A DNA stretch of 64,000 nt from assembly GCF_003985155.1 (NCBI RefSeq), contig NZ_ML133697.1:1-64000 (forward strand), given 5' to 3'. This stretch comes from Rhizobium vallis (GTDB lineage Bacteria > Pseudomonadota > Alphaproteobacteria > Rhizobiales > Rhizobiaceae). Position 1 is the stretch's first letter. Every line of letters starts with the position of its first letter. A model generated the notes under the pieces. The model did no database searches. It was given only the letters and a program-made list of their open reading frames with translations, and had not been told where the DNA came from. The position numbers and the translations under genes are program-made. Below, piece by piece: positions 25,190 to 34,246 of this stretch.

Positions 25190-25645
25190 ATGCCGAGAGA
25201 AACCGCTCCCCATATTTTGATCGTTGAGGCCCGCTTCTACGACGACATGGCTGATGCGCTGCTCGAGGGCGCGACCTTTGCGCTTGCGGAAGCCGGCGCG
25301 ACCTACGAGGTCGTCACCGTTCCCGGCGCGCTGGAAATTCCGGCGGCGATTGCCATGTCGCTCGATGGAGACGACAATGGCGGCACGCATTATGATGGCT
25401 ATGTCGCCCTCGGCATGGTCATCCGCGGCGAGACCTATCACTTCGATATCGTATCGAACGAATCCTCGCGCGCTTTGATGGATCTCGCGGTCAGCGAGTC
25501 GCTTGCCATCGGCAACGGCATCCTGACCGTGGAAAACGACGAACAGGCCTGGGCGCGCGCACGCCGCTCGGACAAGGACAAGGGCGGATTTGCCGCTCGC
25601 GCGGCTCTGACGATGATCGAGCTGAAGCAGAAACTGGGTGCATAA
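25190..25645 (+). CDS. ribH: 6,7-dimethyl-8-ribityllumazine synthase
   Basis: This 151-residue lumazine synthase joins the RibD product and dihydroxybutanone phosphate. Recognisable parts: ILIVEARFYDDMADALLEGA, VVTVPGALEIPAAIAMS (phosphate/substrate loop), YVALGMVIRGETYHFDIVSNES with the catalytic His, and IGNGILTVENDEQAWARA. It is separated from ribD-ribE by three minus-strand genes but is on the same strand and three bases before nusB, the usual ribH-nusB pairing. Confidence 0.96.
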   Translation: MPRETAPHILIVEARFYDDMADALLEGATFALAEAGATYEVVTVPGALEIPAAIAMSLDGDDNGGTHYDGYVALGMVIRGETYHFDIVSNESSRALMDLAVSESLAIGNGILTVENDEQAWARARRSDKDKGGFAARAALTMIELKQKLGA

Positions 25646-25648
25646 CGA

Positions 25649-26131
25649 ATGAACGACGACAAGACGGAACGGCCGGTCAAGACTGCGAACCAGCGGGGCG
25701 CTGCCCGCCTTGCTGCGGTCCAGGCGCTTTATCAGATGGATATCGGCGGCACCGGCGTTCTGGAAATCGTGGCCGAGTATGAGGCTCACCGCCTCGGGCA
25801 GGAACTCGACGGCGCGACCTATCTGAAGGCGGATGCCGCCTGGTTCCGGTCGATCGTTGCCGGTGTCGTGCGCGATCAGGTCCGCCTCGATCCGCTGATC
25901 GCCGCGGCACTTCAGGACGATTGGGCGTTGTCGCGCCTCGACAGCACCGTGCGCGCCATTCTGCGCGCCGGCGTCTTCGAGCTGACCGATCGCAAGGACG
26001 TTCCGGTGGCGGTCATCGTCACCGAGTATGTCGAGATCGCCCAGGCGTTTTTCGAGGACGACGAGCCGAAGCTCGTCAACGCCGTGCTCGACCGCATTGC
26101 AAAGCAGGTCCGCGGCGAGACGAAGAAATAA
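25649..26131 (+). CDS. nusB: transcription antitermination factor NusB
   Basis: This 160-residue all-helical protein binds boxA RNA with NusE (S10) in rRNA antitermination. It has the N-terminal RGAARLAAVQALYQMD, the central WALSRLDSTVRAILRAGVFEL, and the C-terminal EYVEIAQAFFEDDEPKLVNAVLDRIAK signature. It starts three bases after the ribH stop, so the two form one operon. Confidence 0.96.
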   Translation: MNDDKTERPVKTANQRGAARLAAVQALYQMDIGGTGVLEIVAEYEAHRLGQELDGATYLKADAAWFRSIVAGVVRDQVRLDPLIAAALQDDWALSRLDSTVRAILRAGVFELTDRKDVPVAVIVTEYVEIAQAFFEDDEPKLVNAVLDRIAKQVRGETKK

Positions 26132-26330
26132 GTCTTTAGCCGCCAAACGATCTTCCCGCTTCTTTCAGAGCGCCGCAATGGTTTTCACCCGTTGCGGTCT
26201 TGACGCCACGTGATCGACCACGCAATCTCCGCACCGCTTAGCTGTGGCATTTCTGCGGAGAGGAAAGGCGATTCGGCGGCGTTTTTGCCGGAGAAGGAGT
26301 GAGCTCCGGCCTACGGGAGGAAAGAGCGAA

Positions 26331-28469
26331 ATGACCATCCTTTTATGCGTAATCGCATGCGGTCTGCTCTCGGTGGTTTATGCCGCCTGGGCGACCCGGT
26401 CGGTGCTTGCCGCCGATCAGGGCAATAGCCGCATGCAGGAGATCGCGGGTTATATCCGCGAAGGCGCTCAGGCCTATCTGACGCGCCAGTATAAGACCAT
26501 TGCCATTGTCGGCGTCGTTGTTTTCATCGCAGCCTGGCTGCTTCTTTCCGCCACGGCCGCCATCGGTTTCCTGATTGGCGCCGTGCTATCAGGCGCTGCC
26601 GGTTTCATTGGCATGCACGTCTCCGTCCGCGCCAACGTTCGCACCGCTCAGGCTGCTTCCGCCAGCCTTTCGGCCGGCCTCGACATCGCCTTCAAATCAG
26701 GGGCCATCACCGGCATGCTGGTGGCAGGCCTCGCCCTGCTCGGCGTGTCGATCTACTACACCGTATTGACCGTCGGGCTCGGACATGAGACCGGCTCGCG
26801 CGAAGTCATCGATGCGCTGGTGGCGCTCGGCTTCGGCGCTTCGCTGATCTCGATCTTCGCTCGTCTCGGCGGCGGCATATTCACCAAGGGCGCCGACGTC
26901 GGCGGTGACCTCGTCGGCAAGGTGGAAGCGGGCATTCCCGAAGACGATCCGCGTAACCCGGCAACGATTGCCGATAACGTCGGCGACAATGTCGGCGACT
27001 GCGCCGGCATGGCAGCCGACCTTTTCGAGACCTATGCGGTCTCCGTCGTCGCCACCATGGTTCTTGCCGCCATCTTCTTTGCCGGCGCGCCGATCCTCCA
27101 GTCTGCGATGATCTATCCGCTGGCGATCTGCGGGGCCTGCATCATCACCTCGATCATCGGCACCTTCTTCGTCAAGCTCGGCTCGAACGGCTCGATCATG
27201 GGCGCTCTTTACAAGGGCCTCATCGTCACCGGCCTGCTTTCGATCGTCGGCCTTGGTGCTGCAACGTCGCTCACCATCGGCTGGGGCTCGCTTGGCACGG
27301 CCGGGGGTGTCGATATTTCAGGCGCACACCTCTTTTTCTGCGGCGTCATCGGCCTCGTCGTTACCGCGTTGATCGTGGTGATCACCGAATATTATACCGG
27401 CACGGGTAAACGCCCGGTCGTCTCGATCGCTCAGGCCTCGGTCACCGGTCACGGCACCAATGTCATCCAGGGCCTCGCCGTGTCGCTGGAATCGACGGCT
27501 CTGCCGGCGATCGTCATCGTTGGCGGCATTCTCGCCACCTATCAGCTCGGCGGCCTGTTTGGCACCGGCATTGCGGTGACGGCGATGTTGGGCATAGCCG
27601 GGATGATCGTTGCGCTCGACGCTTTTGGACCGGTGACGGACAATGCAGGCGGTATCGCCGAAATGTCGCATCTGCCGCCGGAGGTCCGGAAATCCACCGA
27701 TGCGCTCGACGCAGTCGGCAATACGACCAAGGCTGTCACCAAGGGCTACGCCATCGGTTCCGCTGGTCTTGGGGCACTGGTTCTCTTTGCCGCCTACTCC
27801 TACGACCTCAAATATTTTGCGGCGAATGGCGACAAGTTCCCCTATTTTGCCGGCATCGGCGAAATTTCCTTCGATCTTTCCAACCCCTACGTGGTGGCAG
27901 GATTGATCTTCGGAGGTCTCATTCCCTACCTCTTCGGCGGCATTGCAATGACCGCCGTCGGCCGAGCGGCGGGCGCGATCGTCGAGGAAGTCCGCCGACA
28001 GTTCAAGGCGAAGCCGGGCATCATGCAGGGCACGGAAAAGCCGGACTACGGCAGGGCCGTCGACCTTCTGACGAAGGCGGCGATCCGAGAAATGATCGTG
28101 CCGTCGTTGCTGCCCGTGCTGGCGCCTGTCGTGGTCTATTTCGGCGTGCTTCTCATCTCCGGCTCCAAGGCTTCGGCCTTTGCCGCTCTCGGGGCATCGC
28201 TGCTCGGCGTGATCATCAACGGCCTCTTCGTCGCCATTTCGATGACATCGGGTGGGGGCGCCTGGGACAATGCCAAGAAGAGCTTCGAGGACGGTTTCGT
28301 CGATAAGGACGGTGTACGCCACATGAAGGGCTCGGACGCGCACAAGGCCTCCGTCACCGGCGATACCGTCGGCGATCCCTACAAGGACACCGCCGGCCCT
28401 GCCGTCAATCCGGCGATCAAGATCACCAACATCGTGGCACTTCTGCTGCTCGCCATTCTGGCAGGCTGA
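26331..28469 (+). CDS. hppA: K+-independent membrane proton-translocating pyrophosphatase
   Basis: This 712-residue protein has about 16 transmembrane helices. Pyrophosphate/Mg-binding segments are GGGIFTKGADVGGDLVGKVE, DDPRNPATIADNVGDNVGDC and, near the C-terminus, GGAWDNAKKSFEDG with GDTVGDPYKDTAGPA. It couples pyrophosphate hydrolysis to proton export. In GNTTKAVTKG the Lys and Thr sit at the positions that make the enzyme potassium-independent. ATG at 26331 has GGGAGG upstream; the open frame before it is not conserved. Such pumps support acid tolerance and bacteroid physiology in rhizobia. A strong terminator follows. Confidence 0.95.
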   Translation: MTILLCVIACGLLSVVYAAWATRSVLAADQGNSRMQEIAGYIREGAQAYLTRQYKTIAIVGVVVFIAAWLLLSATAAIGFLIGAVLSGAAGFIGMHVSVRANVRTAQAASASLSAGLDIAFKSGAITGMLVAGLALLGVSIYYTVLTVGLGHETGSREVIDALVALGFGASLISIFARLGGGIFTKGADVGGDLVGKVEAGIPEDDPRNPATIADNVGDNVGDCAGMAADLFETYAVSVVATMVLAAIFFAGAPILQSAMIYPLAICGACIITSIIGTFFVKLGSNGSIMGALYKGLIVTGLLSIVGLGAATSLTIGWGSLGTAGGVDISGAHLFFCGVIGLVVTALIVVITEYYTGTGKRPVVSIAQASVTGHGTNVIQGLAVSLESTALPAIVIVGGILATYQLGGLFGTGIAVTAMLGIAGMIVALDAFGPVTDNAGGIAEMSHLPPEVRKSTDALDAVGNTTKAVTKGYAIGSAGLGALVLFAAYSYDLKYFAANGDKFPYFAGIGEISFDLSNPYVVAGLIFGGLIPYLFGGIAMTAVGRAAGAIVEEVRRQFKAKPGIMQGTEKPDYGRAVDLLTKAAIREMIVPSLLPVLAPVVVYFGVLLISGSKASAFAALGASLLGVIINGLFVAISMTSGGGAWDNAKKSFEDGFVDKDGVRHMKGSDAHKASVTGDTVGDPYKDTAGPAVNPAIKITNIVALLLLAILAG

Positions 28470-28519
28470 TCCGTCGTGCTGCCGGGGCGCTGCGGTTCGC
28501 CGCGGTGCCGTGACCATTG

Positions 28520-28551
28520 AAAAACCCGCCGGAGCGATCCGGCGGGTTTTT
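28520..28551. terminator. bidirectional terminator between hppA and bamE
   Basis: AAAAACCCGCCGG pairs perfectly with CCGGCGGGTTTTT around a six-base loop. T-runs on both strands would end hppA on the plus strand and bamE on the minus strand. Confidence 0.88.
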
Positions 28552-28569
28552 CGGTGAAGGCATGTCCGA

Positions 28570-29103
28570 TCAGCGCAGACTGCTCGGATTCTGCGGCGTG
28601 CCGCCGGCGCCGCCGCCGAACAGGCTGCGGGCAGCGCTCGCAGCGCTGCCGCCGGAGAGCATTTGCTGCAGGAAGGTGAGTTCTTTGCCGCCGGTCGGCG
28701 TGACGCGCGAGATCGTGTCGAACACCTTGCCGTCCTGCAGCGTGTAGTTGGCGCGGCGGGTGACGACGCCGTTCTTGTCGAAATAGACGCCCAGAACGCT
28801 CTGGTCGACGACCTTCAGCTTCTGGAAGGCGACGGCGCGCGTGCGCCGCTGCGAGATATAATAAAAGACTTCGCCGTCGAAAGTCGCCGTCGTCGATGGC
28901 GTGCCGAGTGAAAGCAGCACTTGCTCGCGGCTGGAGCCTTCCGGAACCAGGTTCAGCGATTGCTGATCGACGATGTAGCCGCCGTTCAGCACCGTGCTGG
29001 TCTGGCAGCCCGAAAGAGCTGATGTGGAGGCGATTATGAAGGCAATGGCCGCGCTGCTGAAGAATTTCATGTCAGACTTGAAATACCGTTTCTTCAACGA
29101 CAT
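28570..29103 (-). CDS. bamE: outer-membrane assembly lipoprotein BamE (SmpA/OmlA)
   Basis: This 177-residue protein has a lipoprotein signal with lipobox LSGC (Cys near residue 33). A BamE/SmpA domain follows (about 38-125): GGYIVDQQSLNLVPEGSSREQVLLSLGTP and FYYISQ. BamE supports beta-barrel insertion by the BAM complex. The C-terminal 45 residues are a Ser/Gly/Ala-rich tail not seen in enterobacterial BamE. The start at 29103 (GGGAG three bases upstream) gives 11 residues before the signal peptide; the ATG at 29070 is a plausible alternative. Confidence 0.9.
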   Translation of the reverse strand: MSLKKRYFKSDMKFFSSAAIAFIIASTSALSGCQTSTVLNGGYIVDQQSLNLVPEGSSREQVLLSLGTPSTTATFDGEVFYYISQRRTRAVAFQKLKVVDQSVLGVYFDKNGVVTRRANYTLQDGKVFDTISRVTPTGGKELTFLQQMLSGGSAASAARSLFGGGAGGTPQNPSSLR

Positions 29104-29346
29104 CTACTCCCTTGAGTGTCGATAGCAGCCATTTGGGGCCTTGTCCGCTTACCTCCTGCAAAACCATTGTGGCCATTCCGAGTCGAATGTCTCGAATTCG
29201 CTTCACTGGCGTCTTGAGGGCGCCGTCCCGAAACTGGTCACGATCAGCATTGCAATTCGCGCCTGCTTCGGTAAACCAGCTTTCGAAATCATGCAACAAG
29301 GCCGGACGCCAGCCGGCGTGAAGAATGAGGCATTTCCGGAAAAAAC

Positions 29347-29880
29347 ATGATCTTCGGGCTGTTCCGCAAGAAAAACAACAATCAAGCAATCGTCGACAGG
29401 CAATATGCGGCGCTGACGGCGGCCGCGCGCATGCCGGAGATCTATGAGCGGCTCAATGTGCCGGACACGGTCATGGGTCGTTTCGAGATGCTGTCGATTG
29501 CCATGATTCTGTTTTTTCGCCGTACGCGCGCTTCCGCCGTGAGCGGCCAGGAGATCGCCCAGGAGATCGTCGACGCCTTTTTCCAGGATATCGACTATTC
29601 GATCCGCGAGCTCGGCATCGGCGATAACAGCGTGCCGAAGCGCATGAAGAAGCTCGCCGGCATGTTTTATGGCCGGCTCGAAGCCTATTCGAAGGCGATG
29701 GATGCGGGCGATGCGGAAGCGCTTGCTCTTGCCCTCGAGCGCAATATCTACCCCGAAACCTCGACGCCGGCCGATATGTCCGGCCTTGCCGAATGGATGA
29801 TGGCTGCGGAATCCCATCTGTCTGCCGTTCCGGAAGAGGTGATCTCCACCGGCTCGGCAACGCTCCCGCCTGTTGCCTGA
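29347..29880 (+). CDS. ubiquinol-cytochrome c chaperone (CBP3-like)
   Basis: This 177-residue protein matches the ubiquinol-cytochrome c chaperone family: YAALTAAARMPEIYERLNVPDT, RFEMLSIAMILFFRR, VDAFFQDIDYSIRELGIGDNSVPKRMKKLAGMFYGRL. Mitochondrial CBP3 helps cytochrome b assembly into the bc1 complex; the bacterial role is inferred from that. It is followed after 11 bases by the yceD-like gene, probably in one transcript running into plsX and fabH. Confidence 0.88.
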   Translation: MIFGLFRKKNNNQAIVDRQYAALTAAARMPEIYERLNVPDTVMGRFEMLSIAMILFFRRTRASAVSGQEIAQEIVDAFFQDIDYSIRELGIGDNSVPKRMKKLAGMFYGRLEAYSKAMDAGDAEALALALERNIYPETSTPADMSGLAEWMMAAESHLSAVPEEVISTGSATLPPVA

Positions 29881-29891
29881 AGGAGCAAGCA

Positions 29892-30446
29892 ATGAAGCAC
29901 GATCGGGACGATGTTCCCTTCTCCTATCAAGTCAAGGTCGGCCATATCTCGGCCAATCCCGTCGAAGTCCATATTGAGGCCGACGACAGCGAGTTGAAGG
30001 CGCTTGCCGAGGCCTGGAGCGTCGTCTCCGTCGACGGTCTGCGCGCTGATCTGCAGATCGCCCGCTGGAAGCGCGACGGCGTTCGCGTCAAGGGTCGCGT
30101 TCAGGCGAAGATCGTCCAGTCCTGCGTCGTGACGCTGGAGCCGGTCGAAGCTGCGATCGACGAGAGTTTCGAGCAGATTTTCGTGCCGGAGGGTTCCAAG
30201 CTTGCCCGCCAGCCGGGCAACGACGCCGGCGAGATGCTGCTCGATCCCGATGGCCCCGATCTGCCCGAGACCTTCGTGGGCGATACGATCGACGCTGGGG
30301 AAGTGGTTGCCGAATTCGCCGCTCTTGCGATCGACCCCTATCCGCGCAAGGAGGGCATCGAATTCTCCGGCCATATCGAAGATACCGGCGAGAACGATAA
30401 AAAGCCCTCCGCTTTCGCTGCTCTCAAGGACTGGAAAAAGGACTAA
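29892..30446 (+). CDS. DUF177 (YceD-family) protein
   Basis: This 184-residue protein belongs to the DUF177/YceD family, linked in bacteria and plants to 23S rRNA accumulation. The Cys-containing motif VQSCVVTLEPVE is retained, as are the acidic DLPETFVGDTIDAGEVVAEF and the C-terminal YPRKEGIEF. AGGAG precedes the ATG at 29892. In many bacteria yceD is followed by rpmF and then plsX. Here plsX follows directly and rpmF is absent. Confidence 0.9.
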   Translation: MKHDRDDVPFSYQVKVGHISANPVEVHIEADDSELKALAEAWSVVSVDGLRADLQIARWKRDGVRVKGRVQAKIVQSCVVTLEPVEAAIDESFEQIFVPEGSKLARQPGNDAGEMLLDPDGPDLPETFVGDTIDAGEVVAEFAALAIDPYPRKEGIEFSGHIEDTGENDKKPSAFAALKDWKKD

Positions 30447-30543
30447 GCTTCGCTGGAGTTTGATACAATTCAGTTGTAAGCGACGCCAAAACCGGTATTT
30501 TGGCCGAAATTTCGCCCTCGGCGAAAAGAAGGATCAGGGACGC

Positions 30544-31590
30544 GTGATCAGAATATCTATCGACCTCATGGGTGGCGACTTTGGTCCCCAGGTTGTCATC
30601 CCCGGAGCCGCCAAGGCGCTGGATCGGCATCCGGATATTTCCTTCGTTTTCTACGGCATCAAAGAGCAATGTGACCCGGTTCTCGCCAGGTTTCCGAAGC
30701 TGAGGGAAAAATCGGTTTTCCACGATTGCGAGCTCGCCGTCAGTATGGATGAGAAGCCGAGCCAGGCGCTTCGCCGCGGCCGCTACATCTCCACCATGTG
30801 GCGTTCGATCGAGGCGGTAAAGACAGGTGACGCCGATGTCGCGGTGTCGGCCGGCAATACCGGCGCGCTGATGGCGATGGCGAAGTTCTGTCTGCGCACC
30901 ATGGCAAATATCGAGCGTCCCGCCATCGCCGCGATCTGGCCGACGCTGAAGGGTGAAAGCATCGTGCTCGACGTCGGCGCGACGATCGGTGCCGATGCGC
31001 AGCAATTGATGGATTTCGCGCTGATGGGCGGCGCCATGGCGCGCGCGCTTTTCGAGATTGAACGTCCGACGATCGGTCTTCTGAACGTCGGCGTCGAAGA
31101 GGTGAAGGGCCAGGAAGAGGTCAAGGAGGCCGGCCGGCTGCTGCGCGAGGCGAATATCGATTCGCTCGAATATTCCGGCTTCGTCGAGGGCAACGACCTT
31201 GGCAAGGGCACGGTCGACGTCGTCGTCACCGAAGGATTCTCCGGCAACATCGCGCTCAAGACCGCCGAAGGCACTGCCAAGCAGATCGCCGAATACCTGC
31301 GTGCCGCCATGTCGCGCACTCTGCTCGCCCGCATTGGCTACCTCTTCGCCAAGAGTGCCTTCGACATGCTTCGCGAGAAGCTCGATCCGAGCAAGGTCAA
31401 TGGCGGCGTCTTCCTCGGCCTGAACGGCATCGTCATCAAGAGCCATGGCGGGGCCAATGCCGAAGGCATCGCTGCCGCCATCGAAGTCGGCTATGACATG
31501 GCCAAGAACGGCCTCAATCAGAAAATAGAAAACGATCTTAAGAAATATCATGCCAAGCGGCTGCCCCCCATGGGTCCGGAAGCTGCATGA
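30544..31590 (+). CDS. plsX: phosphate acyltransferase PlsX
   Basis: This 348-residue enzyme converts acyl-ACP to acyl-phosphate for phospholipid synthesis. Motifs: VIRISIDLMGGDFGPQVVI at the start, AVSAGNTGALMAMAKF, DVGATIGADAQQLMDFA, GLLNVGVEEVKGQEEVKEA and VTEGFSGNIALKTAEG. The start is GTG at 30544 with AGGGA upstream, which fits the usual N-terminus; the longer open frame overlapping yceD is not PlsX-like. It precedes fabH by 19 bp. Confidence 0.95.
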   Translation: MIRISIDLMGGDFGPQVVIPGAAKALDRHPDISFVFYGIKEQCDPVLARFPKLREKSVFHDCELAVSMDEKPSQALRRGRYISTMWRSIEAVKTGDADVAVSAGNTGALMAMAKFCLRTMANIERPAIAAIWPTLKGESIVLDVGATIGADAQQLMDFALMGGAMARALFEIERPTIGLLNVGVEEVKGQEEVKEAGRLLREANIDSLEYSGFVEGNDLGKGTVDVVVTEGFSGNIALKTAEGTAKQIAEYLRAAMSRTLLARIGYLFAKSAFDMLREKLDPSKVNGGVFLGLNGIVIKSHGGANAEGIAAAIEVGYDMAKNGLNQKIENDLKKYHAKRLPPMGPEAA

Positions 31591-31609
31591 GCGACAGGGT
31601 TCAAGCAAT

Positions 31610-32581
31610 ATGATCCGTTCAGTGGTTCGCGGATTCGGAGCCGCACTTCCGAAGCGCGTGATGACCAATCGTGACATGGAGGCCATCGTCGACACGTCGG
31701 ACGATTGGATCGTCCAGCGCACCGGCATCCGGCAGCGTTATGTCGCCGGCGATGACGAGACGACGGCGTCGCTCGGCGAGGCGGCGGCGCGCGCAGCCCT
31801 TGCCAATGGCGGCCTGACGCCCGCCGATATCGATCTCGTCATCTGCGCCACCTCGACGCCCGACAACACGTTTCCGGCGACCTCGGTCAATATCCAGAAC
31901 CGCCTCGGCATGAGCCACGGCTTCGCCTTCGACGTCCAGGCCGTCTGTACCGGTTTCGTCTATGCGGTTACCACAGCGGATGCCTATATCCGCGGCGGCC
32001 TTGCCAAGCGCGTTCTCGTCATTGGCGCCGAAACCTTTTCGCGCATCCTCGACTGGAACGACCGCACCACCTGCGTCCTTTTTGGCGACGGCGCCGGCGC
32101 GATCGTGCTCGAAGCGGCCGAAGGCGAGGGCACATCAGCAGATCGCGGCGTGCTGACCGCGCACCTGCGTTCCGACGGCTCGCACAAGGATAAACTTTAT
32201 GTCGATGGCGGCCCGTCTTCGACGGGCACCGTCGGCAAGCTGCGCATGGAAGGCCGCGAGGTCTTCAAATATGCCGTCGGCATGATCACCGATGTCATTC
32301 AGGCTGCTTTCGACTCGACCGGCACCACCGCCGAAGACCTCGACTGGCTGGTGCCGCACCAGGCCAATCGACGCATCATCGACGGTTCGGCGAAAAAGCT
32401 GAACATCGATGCGGCGAAGGTCGTCATCACGGTCGATCTGCATGGCAATACGTCGGCCGCCTCGATCCCGCTTGCACTTGCGGCCGCTGCCGGCGACGGC
32501 CGCATCAAGAAGGGCGACCTGGTGATGCTCGAAGCGATGGGCGGCGGTTTCACCTGGGGCGCCGTTCTGCTTCGCTGGTAA
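31610..32581 (+). CDS. fabH: 3-oxoacyl-ACP synthase III
   Basis: This 323-residue KASIII starts fatty-acid synthesis by condensing acetyl-CoA with malonyl-ACP. The catalytic triad is visible: Cys113 in VQAVCTGFVYAV, His in WLVPHQANRRI and Asn in HGNTSAASIPLAL. ATG at 31610 gives the standard N-terminus MIRSVVRGFGAALP. It is the third gene of yceD-plsX-fabH, followed by ihfA with its own upstream gap of about 105 bp. Confidence 0.96.
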   Translation: MIRSVVRGFGAALPKRVMTNRDMEAIVDTSDDWIVQRTGIRQRYVAGDDETTASLGEAAARAALANGGLTPADIDLVICATSTPDNTFPATSVNIQNRLGMSHGFAFDVQAVCTGFVYAVTTADAYIRGGLAKRVLVIGAETFSRILDWNDRTTCVLFGDGAGAIVLEAAEGEGTSADRGVLTAHLRSDGSHKDKLYVDGGPSSTGTVGKLRMEGREVFKYAVGMITDVIQAAFDSTGTTAEDLDWLVPHQANRRIIDGSAKKLNIDAAKVVITVDLHGNTSAASIPLALAAAAGDGRIKKGDLVMLEAMGGGFTWGAVLLRW

Positions 32582-32687
32582 GCACGAATCCTAAAAAACT
32601 GGCGGCGAACAAGAGCTTGACCGTAAGGCGCAAGACAAATACTCTTCGTTCGCTTTCACAAAATATTTTGTAATGGGCGGGGAAACC

Positions 32688-33026
32688 ATGACCGGAAAAA
32701 CAGTGACGCGAGCAGACCTGGCGGAATCCGTTTTCCGAAAGGTCGGGCTTTCCCGGACAGAATCCGCCGAGCTGGTCGAAACCGTCATTGATGAAATCTG
32801 CAACGCCATCGTGCGTGGCGAAACCGTCAAGCTTTCTTCCTTCGCGACCTTCCAGGTGCGCGACAAGAACGAGCGGATCGGTCGCAACCCGAAAACCGGC
32901 GAGGAGGTTCCGATTTCTCCCCGCCGGGTCATGACCTTCAAGGCGTCGAACGTGTTGAAGACGCGCATCCTCAAGGCGCATGTCTCTCGCAAGATCAAGC
33001 TGAAGCCACAGAATCCGGCTTCCTGA
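32688..33026 (+). CDS. ihfA: integration host factor alpha subunit
   Basis: This 112-residue HU/IHF-family protein has TGKTVTRADLAESVFRKVGL at the N-terminus. The DNA-bending arm contains the family signature VKLSSFATFQVRDKNERIGR followed by NPKTGEEVPISPRRVMTFK, with the intercalating Pro. It binds and bends DNA with IhfB. ATG at 32688 is preceded by GGGGA. Its place after fabH and before a MerR gene is typical of alphaproteobacteria. Confidence 0.95.
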   Translation: MTGKTVTRADLAESVFRKVGLSRTESAELVETVIDEICNAIVRGETVKLSSFATFQVRDKNERIGRNPKTGEEVPISPRRVMTFKASNVLKTRILKAHVSRKIKLKPQNPAS

Positions 33027-33175
33027 TCCCGGTTTTCCGTTTCGGAACAGCTATTTTTTCCTCCCGCACTGTCGATCGTTGTGCGCAACGTCGAGACATG
33101 ACTTGAATTCTCGGCGCCAAACCGTTGAAATATGATGAGTCGCCGTTGGATCGAGCCGCGAGGTTGCGTAGCAGT

Positions 33176-33718
33176 ATGACGTTGGACAAGAGCCCCGATG
33201 CCTTTCGCACCATCAGCGAAGTCGCAGACGATCTTGATCTGCCGCAGCATGTGCTGCGCTTTTGGGAGACGCGCTTTCCCCAGATAAAGCCGATGAAGCG
33301 TGGCGGCGGCCGTCGCTATTATCGGCCGGAGGACGTGGATCTCCTCAAGGGCATCCGGCATTTGCTCTATGATCACGGCTACACGATCAAGGGCGTGCAG
33401 AAGCTCCTGAAGACCAACGGCAACAAGTTCGTCATATCGGTCGGCCACGGCGATCTCGCCAGCGTCGAGGCGCTTGCGTCGGGCGTACAGGAGCCGGGCG
33501 TCGGCGAACCGCGGATCGGCATGGCCGACGAAGACCAGATCGTCGGTCGCGCTAAGCCGCCGATCACCCGCCGGTTCTTCAATTTCGTCGCCGGAGACGA
33601 CGATCAGCCAGAGGTCTCGATCGGCAAGTCGAGCGTCGGCAAGGAAGACAGGGCGTTGCTGCAGGAGGCGCTCTACGATCTTCTGGAATGCAAGCGCCTG
33701 CTCGACCAGGTCCGTTGA
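33176..33718 (+). CDS. MerR-family transcriptional regulator
   Basis: This 180-residue protein has an N-terminal MerR winged helix: FRTISEVADDLDLPQHVLRFWETRF, then RGGGRRYYRPEDVDLLKGIRHLL. The C-terminal half lacks the cysteine effector site of metal sensors, has a variable acidic linker and ends in a short helix (EALYDLLECKRLLDQ). The target is unknown, though the ihfA-merR pairing is widely conserved in Rhizobiales. ATG at 33176 is preferred over a TTG at 33125. Confidence 0.88.
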   Translation: MTLDKSPDAFRTISEVADDLDLPQHVLRFWETRFPQIKPMKRGGGRRYYRPEDVDLLKGIRHLLYDHGYTIKGVQKLLKTNGNKFVISVGHGDLASVEALASGVQEPGVGEPRIGMADEDQIVGRAKPPITRRFFNFVAGDDDQPEVSIGKSSVGKEDRALLQEALYDLLECKRLLDQVR

Positions 33719-33733
33719 GCTTGTAGGCAGATG

Positions 33734-34078
33734 TCAGGCTTCGGTAAGCCGCTTCATCGCCTGTTCGAGTTCGCTGAGCTGAAAGGGTTTCCGCAGCACG
33801 GGCAGTGTGCTTATGCTGCCTTCTGGGGCGCTGCCATATCCTGTTGCATAGAGATAGGGCTTGCCGCGTTCATCGAGAAGCTTGGCGACCGGCAGCGAAC
33901 TGTGGCCGGCAAGAGAGACGTCGAGGATAGCGGCGTCGAACTCCGAGTCCTTGGCGGTTGCCAGCGCCCGTTCCAGATCGGGCGCGCTTGCGCAGACCCG
34001 ATAGCCGAGGTCGCCGAGCATATCCTCGAGCAACATGGCAATCAGTGTATCGTCCTCGACGATGAAGATGTCTTTCAT
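33734..34078 (-). CDS. single-domain response regulator
   Basis: This 114-residue protein is a stand-alone CheY-like receiver: acidic pair in FIVEDDTLIAMLLEDM, phospho-acceptor Asp53 in AAILDVSLAGHS, Thr in YATGYG and Lys97 in LRKPFQ. No output domain is present. It lies divergently from the hybrid histidine kinase, starting about 170 bp from it, so it may receive phosphate from that kinase or act as a phosphate sink. Confidence 0.9.
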   Translation of the reverse strand: MKDIFIVEDDTLIAMLLEDMLGDLGYRVCASAPDLERALATAKDSEFDAAILDVSLAGHSSLPVAKLLDERGKPYLYATGYGSAPEGSISTLPVLRKPFQLSELEQAMKRLTEA

Positions 34079-34246
34079 GGTTCCCGTTCACCCTTTTCCC
34101 TTGCCGGGCATGAAGGTTATGTGGACCGCTCCCGGCGCTCGTCAAGGCGTGCTGCCCCGCAGTGTGAGAAAGAGCATATTGCCGGGTGAAATTCGATGTG
34201 CAAAAGCTGGTATGCGGTTTCAGAAGCGGAGGGAAAGAGGCCTGGG

